Below are positions 31,694-44,576 of a stretch of 64,000 bases of DNA, one piece after another. The notes under the pieces were generated by a model that ran no database searches, had not been told where the DNA came from, and saw only the letters and a list, made by a program, of their open reading frames with translations. The DNA comes from Bradyrhizobium elkanii USDA 76 (lineage in GTDB: Bacteria; Pseudomonadota; Alphaproteobacteria; Rhizobiales; Xanthobacteraceae): NCBI RefSeq assembly GCF_023278185.1, contig NZ_CP066356.1, positions 2,720,001-2,784,000 of the forward strand. The letters run 5' to 3'. Numbering within the stretch: the first letter of the stretch is position 1; each line of letters begins with the position of its first letter. The position numbers and the translations under genes are program-made.

Positions 31694-31794
31694 GTCATAC
31701 CCCGCGGAAGCGGGGTATCCGGTATGCCGCGGCTTATCGGTTCAATCGCAAGCGTCTCTGGAATACTGGATCACCCGCTTTCGCGGGTGATGAC
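31694..31794. repeat. paired-hairpin intergenic repeat
   Basis: Contains two perfect small hairpins: ATACCCCGC-GGAA-GCGGGGTAT (31697-31718) and TCACCCGC-TTTC-GCGGGTGA (31771-31790). This type is widespread in Bradyrhizobium genomes. It lies between the convergent ligD and DUF3309 genes and may serve as a terminator. Confidence 0.75.
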
Positions 31795-31832
31795 AGTCGT
31801 TGATGGTGGATCGGGTACAGTGCCGCCACGCG

Positions 31833-31997
31833 CTACAGTCGTCCCATCAGGAGCAGGATCAGCAGGATCACGATGACCAGACCGAGCCCGCCGCCGCCGT
31901 AATAACCGGTGCCGTAAAACGGTCCGCCGCCGATGCCGCTGAAGCCACCAAGCAGCGCAATGATCAGAATGATGAGAAGGATCGTTCCAATTGACAT
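31833..31997 (-). CDS. DUF3309 small Gly-rich membrane protein, 54 aa
   Basis: The peptide begins MSIGTILLIILIIALLGG and has a Gly/Tyr-rich middle (GFSGIGGGPFYGTGYYGGGG) followed by LGLVIVILLILLLMGRL. Two hydrophobic helices around a glycine loop are the signature of DUF3309, small proteins found in many rhizobia. GAGGAG is seven bases before the ATG. A near-consensus EcfG-type promoter is about 55 bases upstream, so it is probably a general stress gene (inference). Confidence 0.85.
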   Translation of the reverse strand: MSIGTILLIILIIALLGGFSGIGGGPFYGTGYYGGGGLGLVIVILLILLLMGRL

Positions 31998-32051
31998 CTA
32001 GCGTCTCCTCAGCCCCGCGGGCTCGTCTCGTTTCTGCCCTTCGGGAAGGAA

Positions 32052-32076
32052 AACAACCCGTAACTGTGAAGGTTCC
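32052..32076 (-). promoter_or_regulatory. EcfG-type promoter, near match, before the DUF3309 gene
   Basis: On the minus strand, GGAAC (32076-32072), then 16 bases and TGTT, one mismatch from CGTT. The DUF3309 ATG is about 55 bases further on. Confidence 0.5.
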
Positions 32077-32165
32077 GGAGTTGGCGGTGCGATAAAACTG
32101 TGTGGTTCTTCCGTTTGCCTTGGAACAGAACTACATCAACGAAATCCACAGAGGAGTGCATCGCA

Positions 32166-32474
32166 ATGTCGGCGCCGCTGATCGTTTCGATACCCCATAG
32201 CCTCGGCCGCGACGAGGCGATGCGCCGCTTGAAAACGGGCCTGTCGCGCGCGACGGCGAACCTGCCGGTGCTGAGCGTCGACGAGGAGCGCTGGGACGAC
32301 AACCGCATGAGTTTTCGCGTCCGCGCGCTGGGACAGGTCGCGGCCGGGCATGTCGATGTCGAGGATGCCCATGTGCGCGTCGAGGTGACGCTGCCGTGGC
32401 TGCTGCAACGGTTCGCCGAGGTCGCGCAGGTGGCGATCCAGAAGCGCGGGAAGTTGCTGCTGACCAAGCGCTGA
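32166..32474 (+). CDS. polyhydroxyalkanoic acid system family protein
   Basis: A 102-residue protein with LIVSIPHSLGRDEAMRRLKT at the N-terminus, RVRALGQVAAGHVDVEDAHV, then LPWLLQRFAEVAQVAIQKRG. This pattern is the PHA_gran_rgn family, annotated as polyhydroxyalkanoic acid system protein and often found near PHA genes. Its exact function is not known. It converges with treY 9 bp away, so their transcripts may overlap. Confidence 0.82.
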   Translation: MSAPLIVSIPHSLGRDEAMRRLKTGLSRATANLPVLSVDEERWDDNRMSFRVRALGQVAAGHVDVEDAHVRVEVTLPWLLQRFAEVAQVAIQKRGKLLLTKR

Positions 32475-32483
32475 TGCAGGACG

Positions 32484-35267
32484 TCAGGCGTGCGAGCGCG
32501 CTCGTTTTGAGGTTGGTTTCGACGCCGTTGCGGCCTTGGCCTTTAGCACCGCGACCGGAAGATTGGCGAACAGCGCCGGGAGCTGAATCCTGGTGGCTCC
32601 ATCCGGCAGTGCATATCCCGTCACGTCGATCTCACCCTCAAAAGCTTCGGGGCGCGGCCAGTTGCGGCCGCCCTGCGTAAACGGGGCGAATGATCTTGCC
32701 ACCGCAACGATGGCCGCCTCGCGGCCATGGCGCCGCGCGAAGGCAATAACGTGATCGCGGTGCGGGCCGCTGACCGCGAGCGGCACGTAGTCGCCGCTGG
32801 TGAACACATCGGCCATCTCGTTACGGAGCCGTAGCAGATGCCGAGTCCATGCGAATTTGAGACGGCCGTCGCGCCAGTTTTGCGCCAGTGCGTCCCAATC
32901 CGGCGTGTCCAGGGCGGCGAGCATTCCCGCCCGTTCGGCGAAGTCGACCGGGCGGCGGTTGTCCGGATCGACCAGCGAAAGATCCCAGCGTTCGGTGCCC
33001 TGGTAGAAATCCGGCACGCCAGGCATGGTTGCCTTCAGCGTGATCTGGCTGAGCGAATTCAGCGCGCCGATCAACGCGGTGCGCTGCGCCAGCGTCCCCA
33101 GCGCATCGAGGAATTCCGGCGAGGTCTTGCGATCGAGGATGCGCTCGATAAAGGCTTTCACGCCGGCTTCGTAAGGCTCGTGCGGATTGAGCCAGCTGGT
33201 TTCCTGCTTGCCCTCGCGCGCCGCCTTCAACGCGTAGGCCTGGATGCGACCGACGAGCGACGCATCATCGGGATCCCAGGCGCCGAGCAGGGCCTGATAC
33301 AGCATGTATTCGAACGTCGCCGACGGCGCGCGCATCTCGCGGTCGAGCACGAGATGCGGCGCATTCAGCACCTTCCAGCGCGCCACCGCGCTGGTCCATT
33401 CGCCGGGGATCTCCGCAAGCGCCATGATGCGGGCGCGGGCGTCCTCGCCGCGCTTGGTGTCATGGGTCGCGGTCGCCGTCATGCCGTGCGGCCATTCGCG
33501 GGCGCGGGCGGTCATCATGGCGTGGAAGGTCTCGGGCGCGATCGCGCTCGCCGCCGGATCGCCGCCGACCTCGTTGAGCGCCAGCAACCGGTGATAGCGG
33601 TAGAAGGCGGTGTCCTCCAGCGACTTCGCCATCATCGGCCCGGTGAATTGCTGCACCTTCAGCGCGAAGCGCCGGACTCGCGGCGCGCCATGCGGCGGCC
33701 GGCCGGGCTGCAAAAGGTCCATGGTCAAGGCATCGCGCAGGAAATCGAAGATACCCTCGTCGGCGGCGAACCAGTCGGCGCGGGCGCGCTCGATGGTCTC
33801 GCTGATCAGCGCGCGGTCATGTGCGGCCGGTCCCGAGGCGGTGAGATAGGTGCGATAGACCGGAAAGTGCAGCACATAGAGCTCGAGCGCCTGCCGCAGA
33901 CTGTCGCCGGAGAAGTCGCGGGTCGAGTAGTGTCCGCTGGCAATGCGCGCGAGCAGCCGCGCCAGCACGGTGAATTCGCTGGTGAGCAGCGTCTCCAGCA
34001 CGCGCTGCTTGGCCTCGCGCAACACCGGCGTCAGGTTCGGCGACTGGTTGCTGATCTGGCGCCAGATCTCGTTGAGCGGATCGAGGCCGCGACCGTCGAC
34101 CAGTGCCTGACTGATCGTGTTCATCCATTCATAGCCGGTGGTGCCGTGAACGCCGCTGAATCTCGGCAGCTTCTCGTCCTCGCCGAGGATCTTCTCGATC
34201 ACCATGTAGAACGGTCTGGCCTTCGCGCCCTGCGCGGAGCGGATCAGGCGGCGCAGCCGCTGGAAGTACTGCGCGGGATCGCGCAGGCCGTCGATATGGT
34301 CGAGCCGCAGGCCCTGCAGCCGGTCTTCGGCGATCAGCCGCTTGACGAGGCCATGGCTCGCCTCGAAGGTGGCGGCGTCCTCGACCCTGAGGCCGGCCAG
34401 CGTGTTGACGTCGAAGAAGCGGCGATAGTTGATGTCGCTGGACGCCAGCCGCCAGTGGCCGAGCTTGTAGTGCTGGCGTTCCAGCAAATGATGCAGCGCC
34501 AGCGTCTGGGTCGGGCGGTCCTCGCCGGCGCGATAGGCATCGATACCGCCTGCGATGATGTCGGCGCCGCCCTCGATCGCCTTGATCGCCGCCTTCAGCG
34601 CCGGCGCCTCGAGGCGGTTGGGGTGACGCAGCCCCCGGTATTGCGCGGCGAGCTCGAGCATCGCACGTCCGGCGGTGCTCTGTTCGGCGGCGGCCTCGCG
34701 GACGGTGGTGCGCAGCACCTCGCCATAGCGCTCCGGCGCGATCGGCAGGCGGTGCTCGAAATACCAGGCCGAGAAGCTGCCCTCGTTCGCGTCATAGCGC
34801 AGCTCGATGTCGCCGCGCTCCAGCGCCTGGCCATAGGACGAGCCGAGGATCGGCAGCAGCACGCCGCCGCGTGCGCGATAGGGCAGCTGGTCCCAGTCGA
34901 TGTCGAAGGAGACCGCGTGCGGCGACGCCGGTCCCCATTCCAGCACGTCGAGCCACCACGGATTGTCGGCGAAATGAACGCCGACATGGTTCGGCACGAA
35001 ATCCAGGATCAGGCCGAGATCATGGCGCTTCAATGCGTCGCTCAGCCGCGCAAAGCCCTCTTCGCCCCCGAGTTCCGGGTTGAATTTGGTGTGGTCGACG
35101 ACGTCATAGCCGTGGGTCGAGCCCTTGCGCGCCTTCATGAAGGGCGACGCATAGACATGGCTGATGCCGAGCGCCTTCAGATACGGCGCCACGCCGGCGG
35201 CGGCATCGAAGTCGAAATCGGCAGTGAGTTGCAGACGGTAGGTCGCGATCGGGATCGCCGGAGGCAT
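32484..35267 (-). CDS. treY: malto-oligosyltrehalose synthase TreY
   Basis: A 927-residue GH13 enzyme that converts the reducing-end glucosyl bond of maltodextrin into a trehalose terminus. Motifs seen are ATYRLQLTADFDFD, SPFMKARKGSTHGYDVVDH, LDFVPNHVGVH, and GLRLDHIDGLRDP with the predicted nucleophile near residue 320. Length is typical. The start at 35267 follows the treZ stop codon by 4 bp. It is the last gene of the six-gene glg/tre operon and works with TreZ to release free trehalose, a protectant against drought and salt. Confidence 0.95.
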   Translation of the reverse strand: MPPAIPIATYRLQLTADFDFDAAAGVAPYLKALGISHVYASPFMKARKGSTHGYDVVDHTKFNPELGGEEGFARLSDALKRHDLGLILDFVPNHVGVHFADNPWWLDVLEWGPASPHAVSFDIDWDQLPYRARGGVLLPILGSSYGQALERGDIELRYDANEGSFSAWYFEHRLPIAPERYGEVLRTTVREAAAEQSTAGRAMLELAAQYRGLRHPNRLEAPALKAAIKAIEGGADIIAGGIDAYRAGEDRPTQTLALHHLLERQHYKLGHWRLASSDINYRRFFDVNTLAGLRVEDAATFEASHGLVKRLIAEDRLQGLRLDHIDGLRDPAQYFQRLRRLIRSAQGAKARPFYMVIEKILGEDEKLPRFSGVHGTTGYEWMNTISQALVDGRGLDPLNEIWRQISNQSPNLTPVLREAKQRVLETLLTSEFTVLARLLARIASGHYSTRDFSGDSLRQALELYVLHFPVYRTYLTASGPAAHDRALISETIERARADWFAADEGIFDFLRDALTMDLLQPGRPPHGAPRVRRFALKVQQFTGPMMAKSLEDTAFYRYHRLLALNEVGGDPAASAIAPETFHAMMTARAREWPHGMTATATHDTKRGEDARARIMALAEIPGEWTSAVARWKVLNAPHLVLDREMRAPSATFEYMLYQALLGAWDPDDASLVGRIQAYALKAAREGKQETSWLNPHEPYEAGVKAFIERILDRKTSPEFLDALGTLAQRTALIGALNSLSQITLKATMPGVPDFYQGTERWDLSLVDPDNRRPVDFAERAGMLAALDTPDWDALAQNWRDGRLKFAWTRHLLRLRNEMADVFTSGDYVPLAVSGPHRDHVIAFARRHGREAAIVAVARSFAPFTQGGRNWPRPEAFEGEIDVTGYALPDGATRIQLPALFANLPVAVLKAKAATASKPTSKRARSHA

Positions 35268-35271
35268 TGTG

Positions 35272-37044
35272 CTATCCGATGTGCCAGCGCACCGCCCAGC
35301 CGGGGAGGCGGCTCGACAACGCGCCGCCCCAGATCGCAGTTCCCTTCGACTCCGGTCCATCGGCGATGTCGCGATCGGACAAATTGGCGGTCAGCCGCAG
35401 CGTGCCGCCGTCGCCCATCTGCCAATGCGCCGTCAACAGGTCGCCTGTCACGACGGCATCGCCGAAGCGGCACCCTCTGAGCCGCGGCATGATCTCCTGC
35501 CGGCGTACGGCGAGCAGGCCGCGCACCAGCGCAAGCCGTGCGCGCGCCGGATCATGGCCGAGCGCCGCCCAGTCGAGCACGGCCGACCGCACCGTTTCGT
35601 CGGCAAGCGGGTCGGGAATGTCGTCGCCATATTTGGCATAGGCCCAGGCGAATTCCTTGCGCCGTCCGGCGCGGACCGCGTTGGCGAGGTCGCCCTTGAA
35701 ATCGCAGAAGAACGGGAAGGGCGTCGTCGCGCCCCATTCCTCGCCCATGAACAGCATCGGCGTGGTCGGCGCGATCAGCGTCACCGCCAGCGCCGCCGCG
35801 ACCGCCTGTGGCTTTGCAATGCTGACCAGACGATCGCCGAGCGGCCGGTTGCCGATCTGGTCATGGTTCTGCAGGAAGTTGATGAAGCAGGTCGGCGACA
35901 GTGCGCCGCTTGGCTCGCCGCGGGCCTTGCCGCCCCAGAAGTCCGAGATTTCGCCCTGGTAGATGTAGCCGGACGACAGCGCGCGTGCGAGGTCCTGCTT
36001 CGGCGCCCGGTAGTCGCCATAATAGCCCTGCGTCTCGCCGGTCAGCAGCACGTGCCAGGCGTGATGATAGTCGTCGTTCCACTGGCCGCGGAATTTGCCG
36101 TGCGGCGGATCCTCGGTGGCATCGAGCAGGCTTGCAATGTTGTCGCCGTTCTCGAGCACGAGGTTGATGTCGCGGCCGGTCTCGGTGGCGAGCTTGCCGG
36201 CGGCCCTGCTGAAATCATGCAGGACGGAGATCTCGCCGGCCTCGACGATGGTGTTGACCGCGTCGAAGCGCAGCCCGTCGAACCGATAGTCGCGCAGCCA
36301 GCTCACGACGCTGCCGATCGCAAACGCGCGCACCTCGGGCACGCGATAGTCGATCGCGCTGCCCCACGGCGTATGGGCATCGCTGAAGAACGAGGGCGCA
36401 TAGCGGCCGAGATAATTCCCCTCGGGGCCGAAATGGTTATAGACCACGTCGAGCATCACCATCAGCCCGCGCAGATGCGCTTCGTCGATCAGGGTCTTGA
36501 GGTCGTCGGGCCGGCCATAGGCGCTGTCGGGCGCGTACCACAGCACGCCGTCATAGCCCCAGTTGCGCTTGCCGGCGAAATCCGCCAGCGGCATCAGCTC
36601 GAGCGCGGTGATGCCGGTCGCCACGAGATGATCGAGCTTGTCGATCATGGCGCGGTAGGTGCCCTCCGGCGTGAAGGTGCCGACATGGGCTTCGAGAACG
36701 ACGGCCTCGTGCCAGGGACGGCCGCGCCACTCGTTGGCGCGCCATTTGAAGGCGGCGTGATCGATCACCTCGCTCGGGCCGAACACGTCGTCCGGCTGGA
36801 ATGCGGAGGCGGGATCCGGCACACCGACTTCGTCATCGACGCGGAATTTGTAACGCGTGCCGGCGCGCGCGCCTGCGATTTCGGCGACGTACCAGCCGGC
36901 GGCGTCGCGCGTGAGCGCGTGCGCATCGCGGCTTCGCGTATGCGGGTCGTCGATCAAGAGGTCGACGCGCTTGGCCGCCGGCGCCCAGAGCCGGAAGCGC
37001 GTGCCGTCAGGTGTCAGCTCGGCGCCGAAATGTTGTCTGTTCAT
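35272..37044 (-). CDS. treZ: malto-oligosyltrehalose trehalohydrolase TreZ
   Basis: A 590-residue GH13 enzyme that cuts trehalose from malto-oligosyltrehalose made by TreY. An N-terminal CBM48-like domain (FRLWAPAAKRVDLLI) precedes the barrel: LMPLADFAGKRNWGYDG, LDVVYNHFGPEGNYL and DGLRFDAVNTI (nucleophile near residue 258), then LVLENGD. Its ATG overlaps the glgX stop by four bases, and treY begins just after its own stop, so the three are probably translated together. Confidence 0.95.
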   Translation of the reverse strand: MNRQHFGAELTPDGTRFRLWAPAAKRVDLLIDDPHTRSRDAHALTRDAAGWYVAEIAGARAGTRYKFRVDDEVGVPDPASAFQPDDVFGPSEVIDHAAFKWRANEWRGRPWHEAVVLEAHVGTFTPEGTYRAMIDKLDHLVATGITALELMPLADFAGKRNWGYDGVLWYAPDSAYGRPDDLKTLIDEAHLRGLMVMLDVVYNHFGPEGNYLGRYAPSFFSDAHTPWGSAIDYRVPEVRAFAIGSVVSWLRDYRFDGLRFDAVNTIVEAGEISVLHDFSRAAGKLATETGRDINLVLENGDNIASLLDATEDPPHGKFRGQWNDDYHHAWHVLLTGETQGYYGDYRAPKQDLARALSSGYIYQGEISDFWGGKARGEPSGALSPTCFINFLQNHDQIGNRPLGDRLVSIAKPQAVAAALAVTLIAPTTPMLFMGEEWGATTPFPFFCDFKGDLANAVRAGRRKEFAWAYAKYGDDIPDPLADETVRSAVLDWAALGHDPARARLALVRGLLAVRRQEIMPRLRGCRFGDAVVTGDLLTAHWQMGDGGTLRLTANLSDRDIADGPESKGTAIWGGALSSRLPGWAVRWHIG

Positions 37045-39113
37045 GCGGAGCCTGCAAATGCCAGCACGGAGCGCGGGGGTGCCGTGGTATCGGCGCCGGA
37101 TGCGAATTGCTCAGCCGTTTGCTCGGCTTTGGTCGTGTTCAGGACCTGCTGCCAGTTCTTGTATTCCGCCATCCTCGGCATCCTGAACACGATCTCCTGC
37201 GGTGCGGCATTGAGAACGATAAAGATCGGCGCCTGTCCTGGTTCCATCGGTCCCAGCACATAGGCGAGGAATCGGCTCTCGGGGAATTTCCAGTCGGATT
37301 CCTTCATCTCTTCCGCCGCGGGCGTCAGCCAGAGCACGCCGTAGCTGCCGTCGGTGCGGCGGCCGTCGAGCCAGCGCTGGCAGCGGATCTGGCCGAAGCG
37401 CTGGCGCAGCGCGGTGAGGTGGCCGATGAAATCGATGGCGTTATCGTCCGTGCCGAGGTTCTCCCAGCCGATCCAGCCGGTCTCGTTGTCCTGGCAATAG
37501 GCGTTGTTGTTGCCGTCTTGCGTGTTCGCGACCTCGTCGCCGGCGAGGATCAGCGGCGTGCCTTGCGCCAGCAGCAGGCAGGCCAGCGCATTCTTCCTGA
37601 GCTGGCGGCGCAGCGCGATGATGGCAGGATCGTCGGTCGGGCCCTCATGGCCGCAATTGTTGCTGTGATTGTCGTTGGAGCCGTCGCGATTGTCCTCGCC
37701 GTTGGCCTCGTTGTGCTTCTCGTTGTAGCTGAAGAGATCGGCGAGCGTGAAACCGTCATGCACCGTGATGTGGTTGACGCTGGCGCGGGTCGCGCGGTTG
37801 TCGTGGTGAAACAGATCCGAGGACGCGGTCATGCGGCCCGAGATATCGCCGATCAGGCTGCCTTCGCCGCTCCAGTAGCGCCGCATCGCGCTGCGATAGC
37901 GGTCATTCCATTCCGACCATTGCGATGGAAACGCACCGACCTGGTAGCCGCCGAGACCGAGGTCCCAGGGTTCGGCGACCATCTTGGCGGTCGCCAGCAC
38001 CGGGTCCTGGCGGATCGCGGTGAGGAAGGGGTGGTTGCGGTCGAACCCGTTCGGCCCGCGCGCCAGGGTCGTGGCGAGATCGAAGCGGAAGCCGTCGACA
38101 TGGCAGACCTCGACCCAGTAGCGCAGCGAATCCATCACCATCTGCAGCACGCGCGGATGGGTGAGGTTGACCGAGCTGCCGCAGCCGGTGAAGTCGTCGT
38201 AGAAGCGCGGGTTCTCTCGGTTCAGCCAGTAATAGGAGGCATTGTCGATGCCGCGGAAGCACAGCGTCGGGCCCATATGGTTGCCCTCGGCGGTGTGGTT
38301 GTAGACGACGTCGAGCAGCACCTCGATGCCGGCATCGTGCAGCCGCGCCACCGTGGTGCGGAAGGAATCGAGCGCATTGTCCTGGGCGTAGCGTGCCTCC
38401 GGCGCGAAGAAGGCGATGGTGTTGTAGCCCCAGTAGTTCGCCAGCTTCTTCTCGACCAGGATGCGGTCGTCGATCAGGCCGTGGATCGGCAACAGCTCGA
38501 TGGTGGTGACGCCGAGCCGCTTGAGATGGTCGATCATCGCCGGCGACGACAGGCCGCCATAGGTGCCGCGGAGATTCGGCGGCACGTCCTCGCGCCTCTG
38601 CGTCAGGCCCTTGACGTGGGCCTCGTAGATAATGGTGTCTTCCCAGGGAATGTGCGGCCGGATCTCGCGGCGGCCCCAGTTGAAGCTCTCGTCGACCACC
38701 ACCGCCTTCGGCATGCCGCGGGCATTGTCGCGGCGGTCGAAGGAGAGGTCCTCGCGCGCGCTGCCGGTGCGATAGGCGAAATGCGCATCGCTCCACACCA
38801 GCCGACCGGCGAGCCGCTTGGCGTAGGGATCGAGCAGCAGCTTGTTGGCGTTGAAGCGGTGGCCGCGCTCCGGCGCGTAGGGCCCGTAAACGCGATAGCC
38901 GTAGAGCTGGCCCGGCGAGACGTCGTTGAGGTAGCAGTGCCAGACGTCTTCGGTGCGCTCCGGCATCTCGATCCGCTCGAGCTCGCGGCGGCCCTGGCCG
39001 TCGAACAGGCACAGCTCGACCTTCTCCGCATTCGCCGAGAACAGCGCAAAATTGGTGCCTCTGCCGTCCCAGCTTGCACCGAGCCGTGCGGACGTACCCC
39101 CGGTCAGTCGCAT
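37041..39113 (-). CDS. glgX: glycogen debranching enzyme GlgX
   Basis: A 690-residue isoamylase-type GH13 protein that cleaves alpha-1,6 branches of glycogen. N-terminal CBM48 (GTNFALFSANAEKVELCLFD), PYAKRLAGRLVWSDAHFAY, LDVVYNHTAEGNHMGPTL, VDGFRFDLATTL (nucleophile near 339) and VAEPWDLG (acid/base) are all present. A TTG codon lies directly before the chosen ATG. The gene begins 3 bp after glgB and overlaps treZ, so it belongs to the glg/tre operon. Confidence 0.95.
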   Translation of the reverse strand: MRLTGGTSARLGASWDGRGTNFALFSANAEKVELCLFDGQGRRELERIEMPERTEDVWHCYLNDVSPGQLYGYRVYGPYAPERGHRFNANKLLLDPYAKRLAGRLVWSDAHFAYRTGSAREDLSFDRRDNARGMPKAVVVDESFNWGRREIRPHIPWEDTIIYEAHVKGLTQRREDVPPNLRGTYGGLSSPAMIDHLKRLGVTTIELLPIHGLIDDRILVEKKLANYWGYNTIAFFAPEARYAQDNALDSFRTTVARLHDAGIEVLLDVVYNHTAEGNHMGPTLCFRGIDNASYYWLNRENPRFYDDFTGCGSSVNLTHPRVLQMVMDSLRYWVEVCHVDGFRFDLATTLARGPNGFDRNHPFLTAIRQDPVLATAKMVAEPWDLGLGGYQVGAFPSQWSEWNDRYRSAMRRYWSGEGSLIGDISGRMTASSDLFHHDNRATRASVNHITVHDGFTLADLFSYNEKHNEANGEDNRDGSNDNHSNNCGHEGPTDDPAIIALRRQLRKNALACLLLAQGTPLILAGDEVANTQDGNNNAYCQDNETGWIGWENLGTDDNAIDFIGHLTALRQRFGQIRCQRWLDGRRTDGSYGVLWLTPAAEEMKESDWKFPESRFLAYVLGPMEPGQAPIFIVLNAAPQEIVFRMPRMAEYKNWQQVLNTTKAEQTAEQFASGADTTAPPRSVLAFAGSA

Positions 39114-39116
39114 CAA

Positions 39117-41260
<2,144 letters not shown>

Positions 41261-41264
<4 letters not shown>

Positions 41265-44200
41265 GCAACCTCATGCGGCTGTTGCGCCAGGATCCTCAGC
41301 AGGCCGGTGAGCGGCACCCGCAGCCAATCCGGCCGGTTGGCCAGCTCATACTCGATCTCATAGAAGGCTTTCTCAAGCAGGAAAAAATTGAGCAGGCGAT
41401 CGGCCGTCTTGGCGTCGGCGGGCCACAGCCGCTGGCCGGCCATCGTCTCACGATAGGCCGCCAGCAGGGTATCCGCGGCCTGGTCGCGCCATTCGGCCAG
41501 GGCGAGGCTCAGCCGGCCGCTCTCGTCGGGGGAGACCTTGAGCGTGCGTTCCAGCGCGGCGGTCGCCGCATAGTCGATCGAACGGATCAGGCCGGCGACG
41601 TCGCGCGCCGGCGGTGCCTTGCGCCGCCGCTCGGCGATGGTGCGGCCCGGTCCGCCGTCGAAATCGATGATGAAGACGTCGTCCTTGACCACCAGCAGCT
41701 GACCGAGATGCAGGTCGCCGTGATGGCGGATGTTGAAGCCGTCGGTCTCGCGCGGCAGCAGTGCCTTGAGCCGCTCCGGCAGCGTGTCGTGCTGGGCCTG
41801 CAACTGATCGGCCAGCAGCCGGTCGGCCTCCTTCAGCGAGCCGCGCCGCTGCTTCAGCGTATCGAACACGCGCTCGGCCCGCGCCATGATCTCGTCGGCC
41901 CAGCGCTGCAGGTCGTCGGGCTTGGTCGGCTCGGGCGCGAAGTCCGGCAGGTCGCGGTTGCTGGCGAGCGCCATATGCAGCTCGGCGAGCCGCTTCCCGC
42001 TATGCGACATGTGGCGCAGATAGGTCGCCTGGTCGCCGTTCTCCACGGGGTGCTCGCTCACCGTGAGCAGGCGCTGCCGTTCCACCAGGCGGTCGAGGTG
42101 TGCGCCTGCGATGGTCCAGAGGTCGCCCTGGTTGACGACCATCGCATGCAGGACGGCGATGGCGCTGCGCTTGTCGCCTTCGATCAGCTCGGCGGTGCCG
42201 AGCAGGGCAGGAGTGTTCGGAAAATTGACCACTTCGGTGAGGAAGCGGCCCATCTCGATCTCCGGATTGATGCCGACCTCGAGCTTGCGGTAGATCTTGG
42301 TGACATATTCGTTGTCGACCAGCGCGGTCGAATGCGGCTGATCGTTCTCGAACACCCGGATGCGCTCGGGCTGCCGCACCGGCCGGTCGGAGAAGCGGCT
42401 GGTCGGCCGGAATTCGAGCTTGAGGCCTTGCTCGCCTTCGTCGACCGTGAGGTTTTCCCGCAAGTTGCGCAGGAACAGACCGGTGAAGATCTGGTCGGTG
42501 GCGACATCGAGCAAGGTGCCCTCGCGCGCGCCCTGGCGCACGGCGGCGAACGCGCGCGGGTTGTAGCGCTCGCGGTCGAAGCGCACCCACTCGATCTGCA
42601 TCGGCAGCACGTAGCGGCTGGTGGTGCCGCGTTGCGTGGTCTCGAAGAAGGCAAGCCACGGCCGGTTGTCGCCGATGTCGCAGAACGGGATCGCAGAGAC
42701 CAGCATCGGCTGGATCGCGCTGGCCGAGCGCTCCGGATACCAGCGCGTGCGGGCGAGGTGGCCGGGCAGCACGTCGTGCTCGAACACGCCGCGGGTGCGT
42801 GCCAACGACATCCAGGTCGAATTCAGCGGCACCACCAGCGTCTCGAATTCCGGCACCGCGCGCGGCGTCACCGGCTCGGACTTGTCGCGCTCCTGCAGCT
42901 GGAACCAGTAGAAGCCGTACGGCGCGAGCGTGATCATGTAGGGCAGCTCGCCGATCGCCGGAAACCGCGTGCGCCCGAGCATCTCGAGCGGAATGCGGTC
43001 CTTGAAGGCGGACAGATCGAGCTCGGTGGCCTGCGCCGACCGCGACAGATTGGCCACGCACAGGATCGCTTCACCCTGGTACTGGCGCACATAGGCCAGC
43101 ACCGAGCGGTTCTCCGGGCGGATGAAGGTCATGGTGCCGCGCCCGAAGGCGAGCGTCGACTTGCGCACTGCGATCAGCCGCTTGGTCGCCGAAAGCAGCG
43201 AGGACAGGCTGCGCGACTGCGCCTCGACATTGACCGATTCATAGCCGTAGACCGGATCCATGATCATCGGCGCGTAGAGCCGCGCCGGGTCGGCGCGCGA
43301 GAAGCCGCCGTTGCGGTCCGGCGACCACTGCATCGGCGTCCGCACGCCGTTGCGGTCGCCGAGATAGATGTTGTCGCCCATGCCGATCTCGTCGCCGTAA
43401 TAGATGATCGGCGTGCCCGGGAACGACAGCAGCAGCGAGTTCATCAGCTCGATCTTGCGCCGGTCGTTGTCCATCAGCGGCGCAAGGCGGCGGCGGATGC
43501 CGACATTGATGCGGGCGCGCGGGTCGTTGGCGTAGGTCGACCACAGATAGTCGCGCTCGACGTCGGTGACCATTTCCAGCGTCAGCTCGTCGTGATTGCG
43601 CAGGAACAGCGCCCACTGCGCAGCGGCGGGAATGTCGGGCGTCTGCCGCAGGATGTCGGTGATCGGAAAGCGGTCTTCCTGGGCGATCGCCATGTAGATG
43701 CGCGGCATCAGCGGGAAGTGATAGGCCATGTGGCATTCGTCGCCATGGCCGAAATATTCCTGCACGTCCTCCGGCCATTGATTGGCTTCGGCCAGCAGGA
43801 TCTTGCCCTTGGCATAGGCGTCGAGCTCCTGGCGCAGCCGTTTGATGATGGCATGCGTCTCCGGCAGGTTCTCGTTGTTGGTGCCGTCGCGCTCGCACAG
43901 ATAGGGAATGGCGTCGAGCCGGAAGCCGTCGACGCCGGTGTCGAGCCAGCGCTTCATCACCTGCACGATGGCGCGCACCACGCGCGGATTGTCGAAATTC
44001 AGGTCCGGCTGGTGCGAGAAGAAGCGATGCCAGTAGAACTGACCCGCCTCCGGATCCCAGGTCCAGTTCGACTTCTCCGTATCCGTAAAAATAATCCTTG
44101 TATCGAGGTATTTCTGGTCGGTGTCGCTCCAGACGTACCAGCTTCGCGCGCTCGAATTCGGCGGGCTGCGGCGCGCGCGCTTGAACCACGCATGCTGGTC

Positions 44201-44566
44201 CGAGGTGTGGTTGACGACCAGCTCGGTGATGACGCGCAGGCCGCGCTTCTTGGCCTCCTGGATGAAGCGCTTGAAGTCCTTCATCGTCCCGAAATCGGGA
44301 TTGATGTCGCCATAGTCGCCGATGTCGTAGCCGTCGTCGCGGCCGGGCGAGGGATAGAACGGCAACAGCCACAGCGCGGTGACGCCGAGCTCCTGCAGAT
44401 AGCCGAGTTTCTCCGTCAGCCCCGCGAAGTCGCCGATGCCGTCATTGTTGCTGTCGGCAAATGCCTTGACATGCAGCTGGTAAATGATCGCGTCCTTGTA
44501 CCACAGCTGGTCCGCAGTCTCGGTTGCGACCTTCTCCTGGGTATTGACGGAGGAGAATACGTTCAT
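41261..44566 (-). CDS. treS: trehalose synthase fused to maltokinase (TreS-Mak)
   Basis: An 1,101-residue fusion. The N-terminal GH13 trehalose synthase (about residues 15-550) interconverts trehalose and maltose. It has [44 protein letters not shown] (nucleophile) and LAEANQW. The C-terminal half is a maltokinase (Pep2/Mak) that phosphorylates maltose to maltose-1-phosphate, with the kinase-like [10 protein letters not shown] and DFDGGPGR. Thus trehalose can be turned into the GlgE substrate by one protein. The ATG at 44566 has AAGGAG upstream; a start 21 bases earlier is possible. It begins 10 bp after glgE and overlaps glgB. Confidence 0.94.
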
Positions 44567-44576
44567 GACGGCTCCT

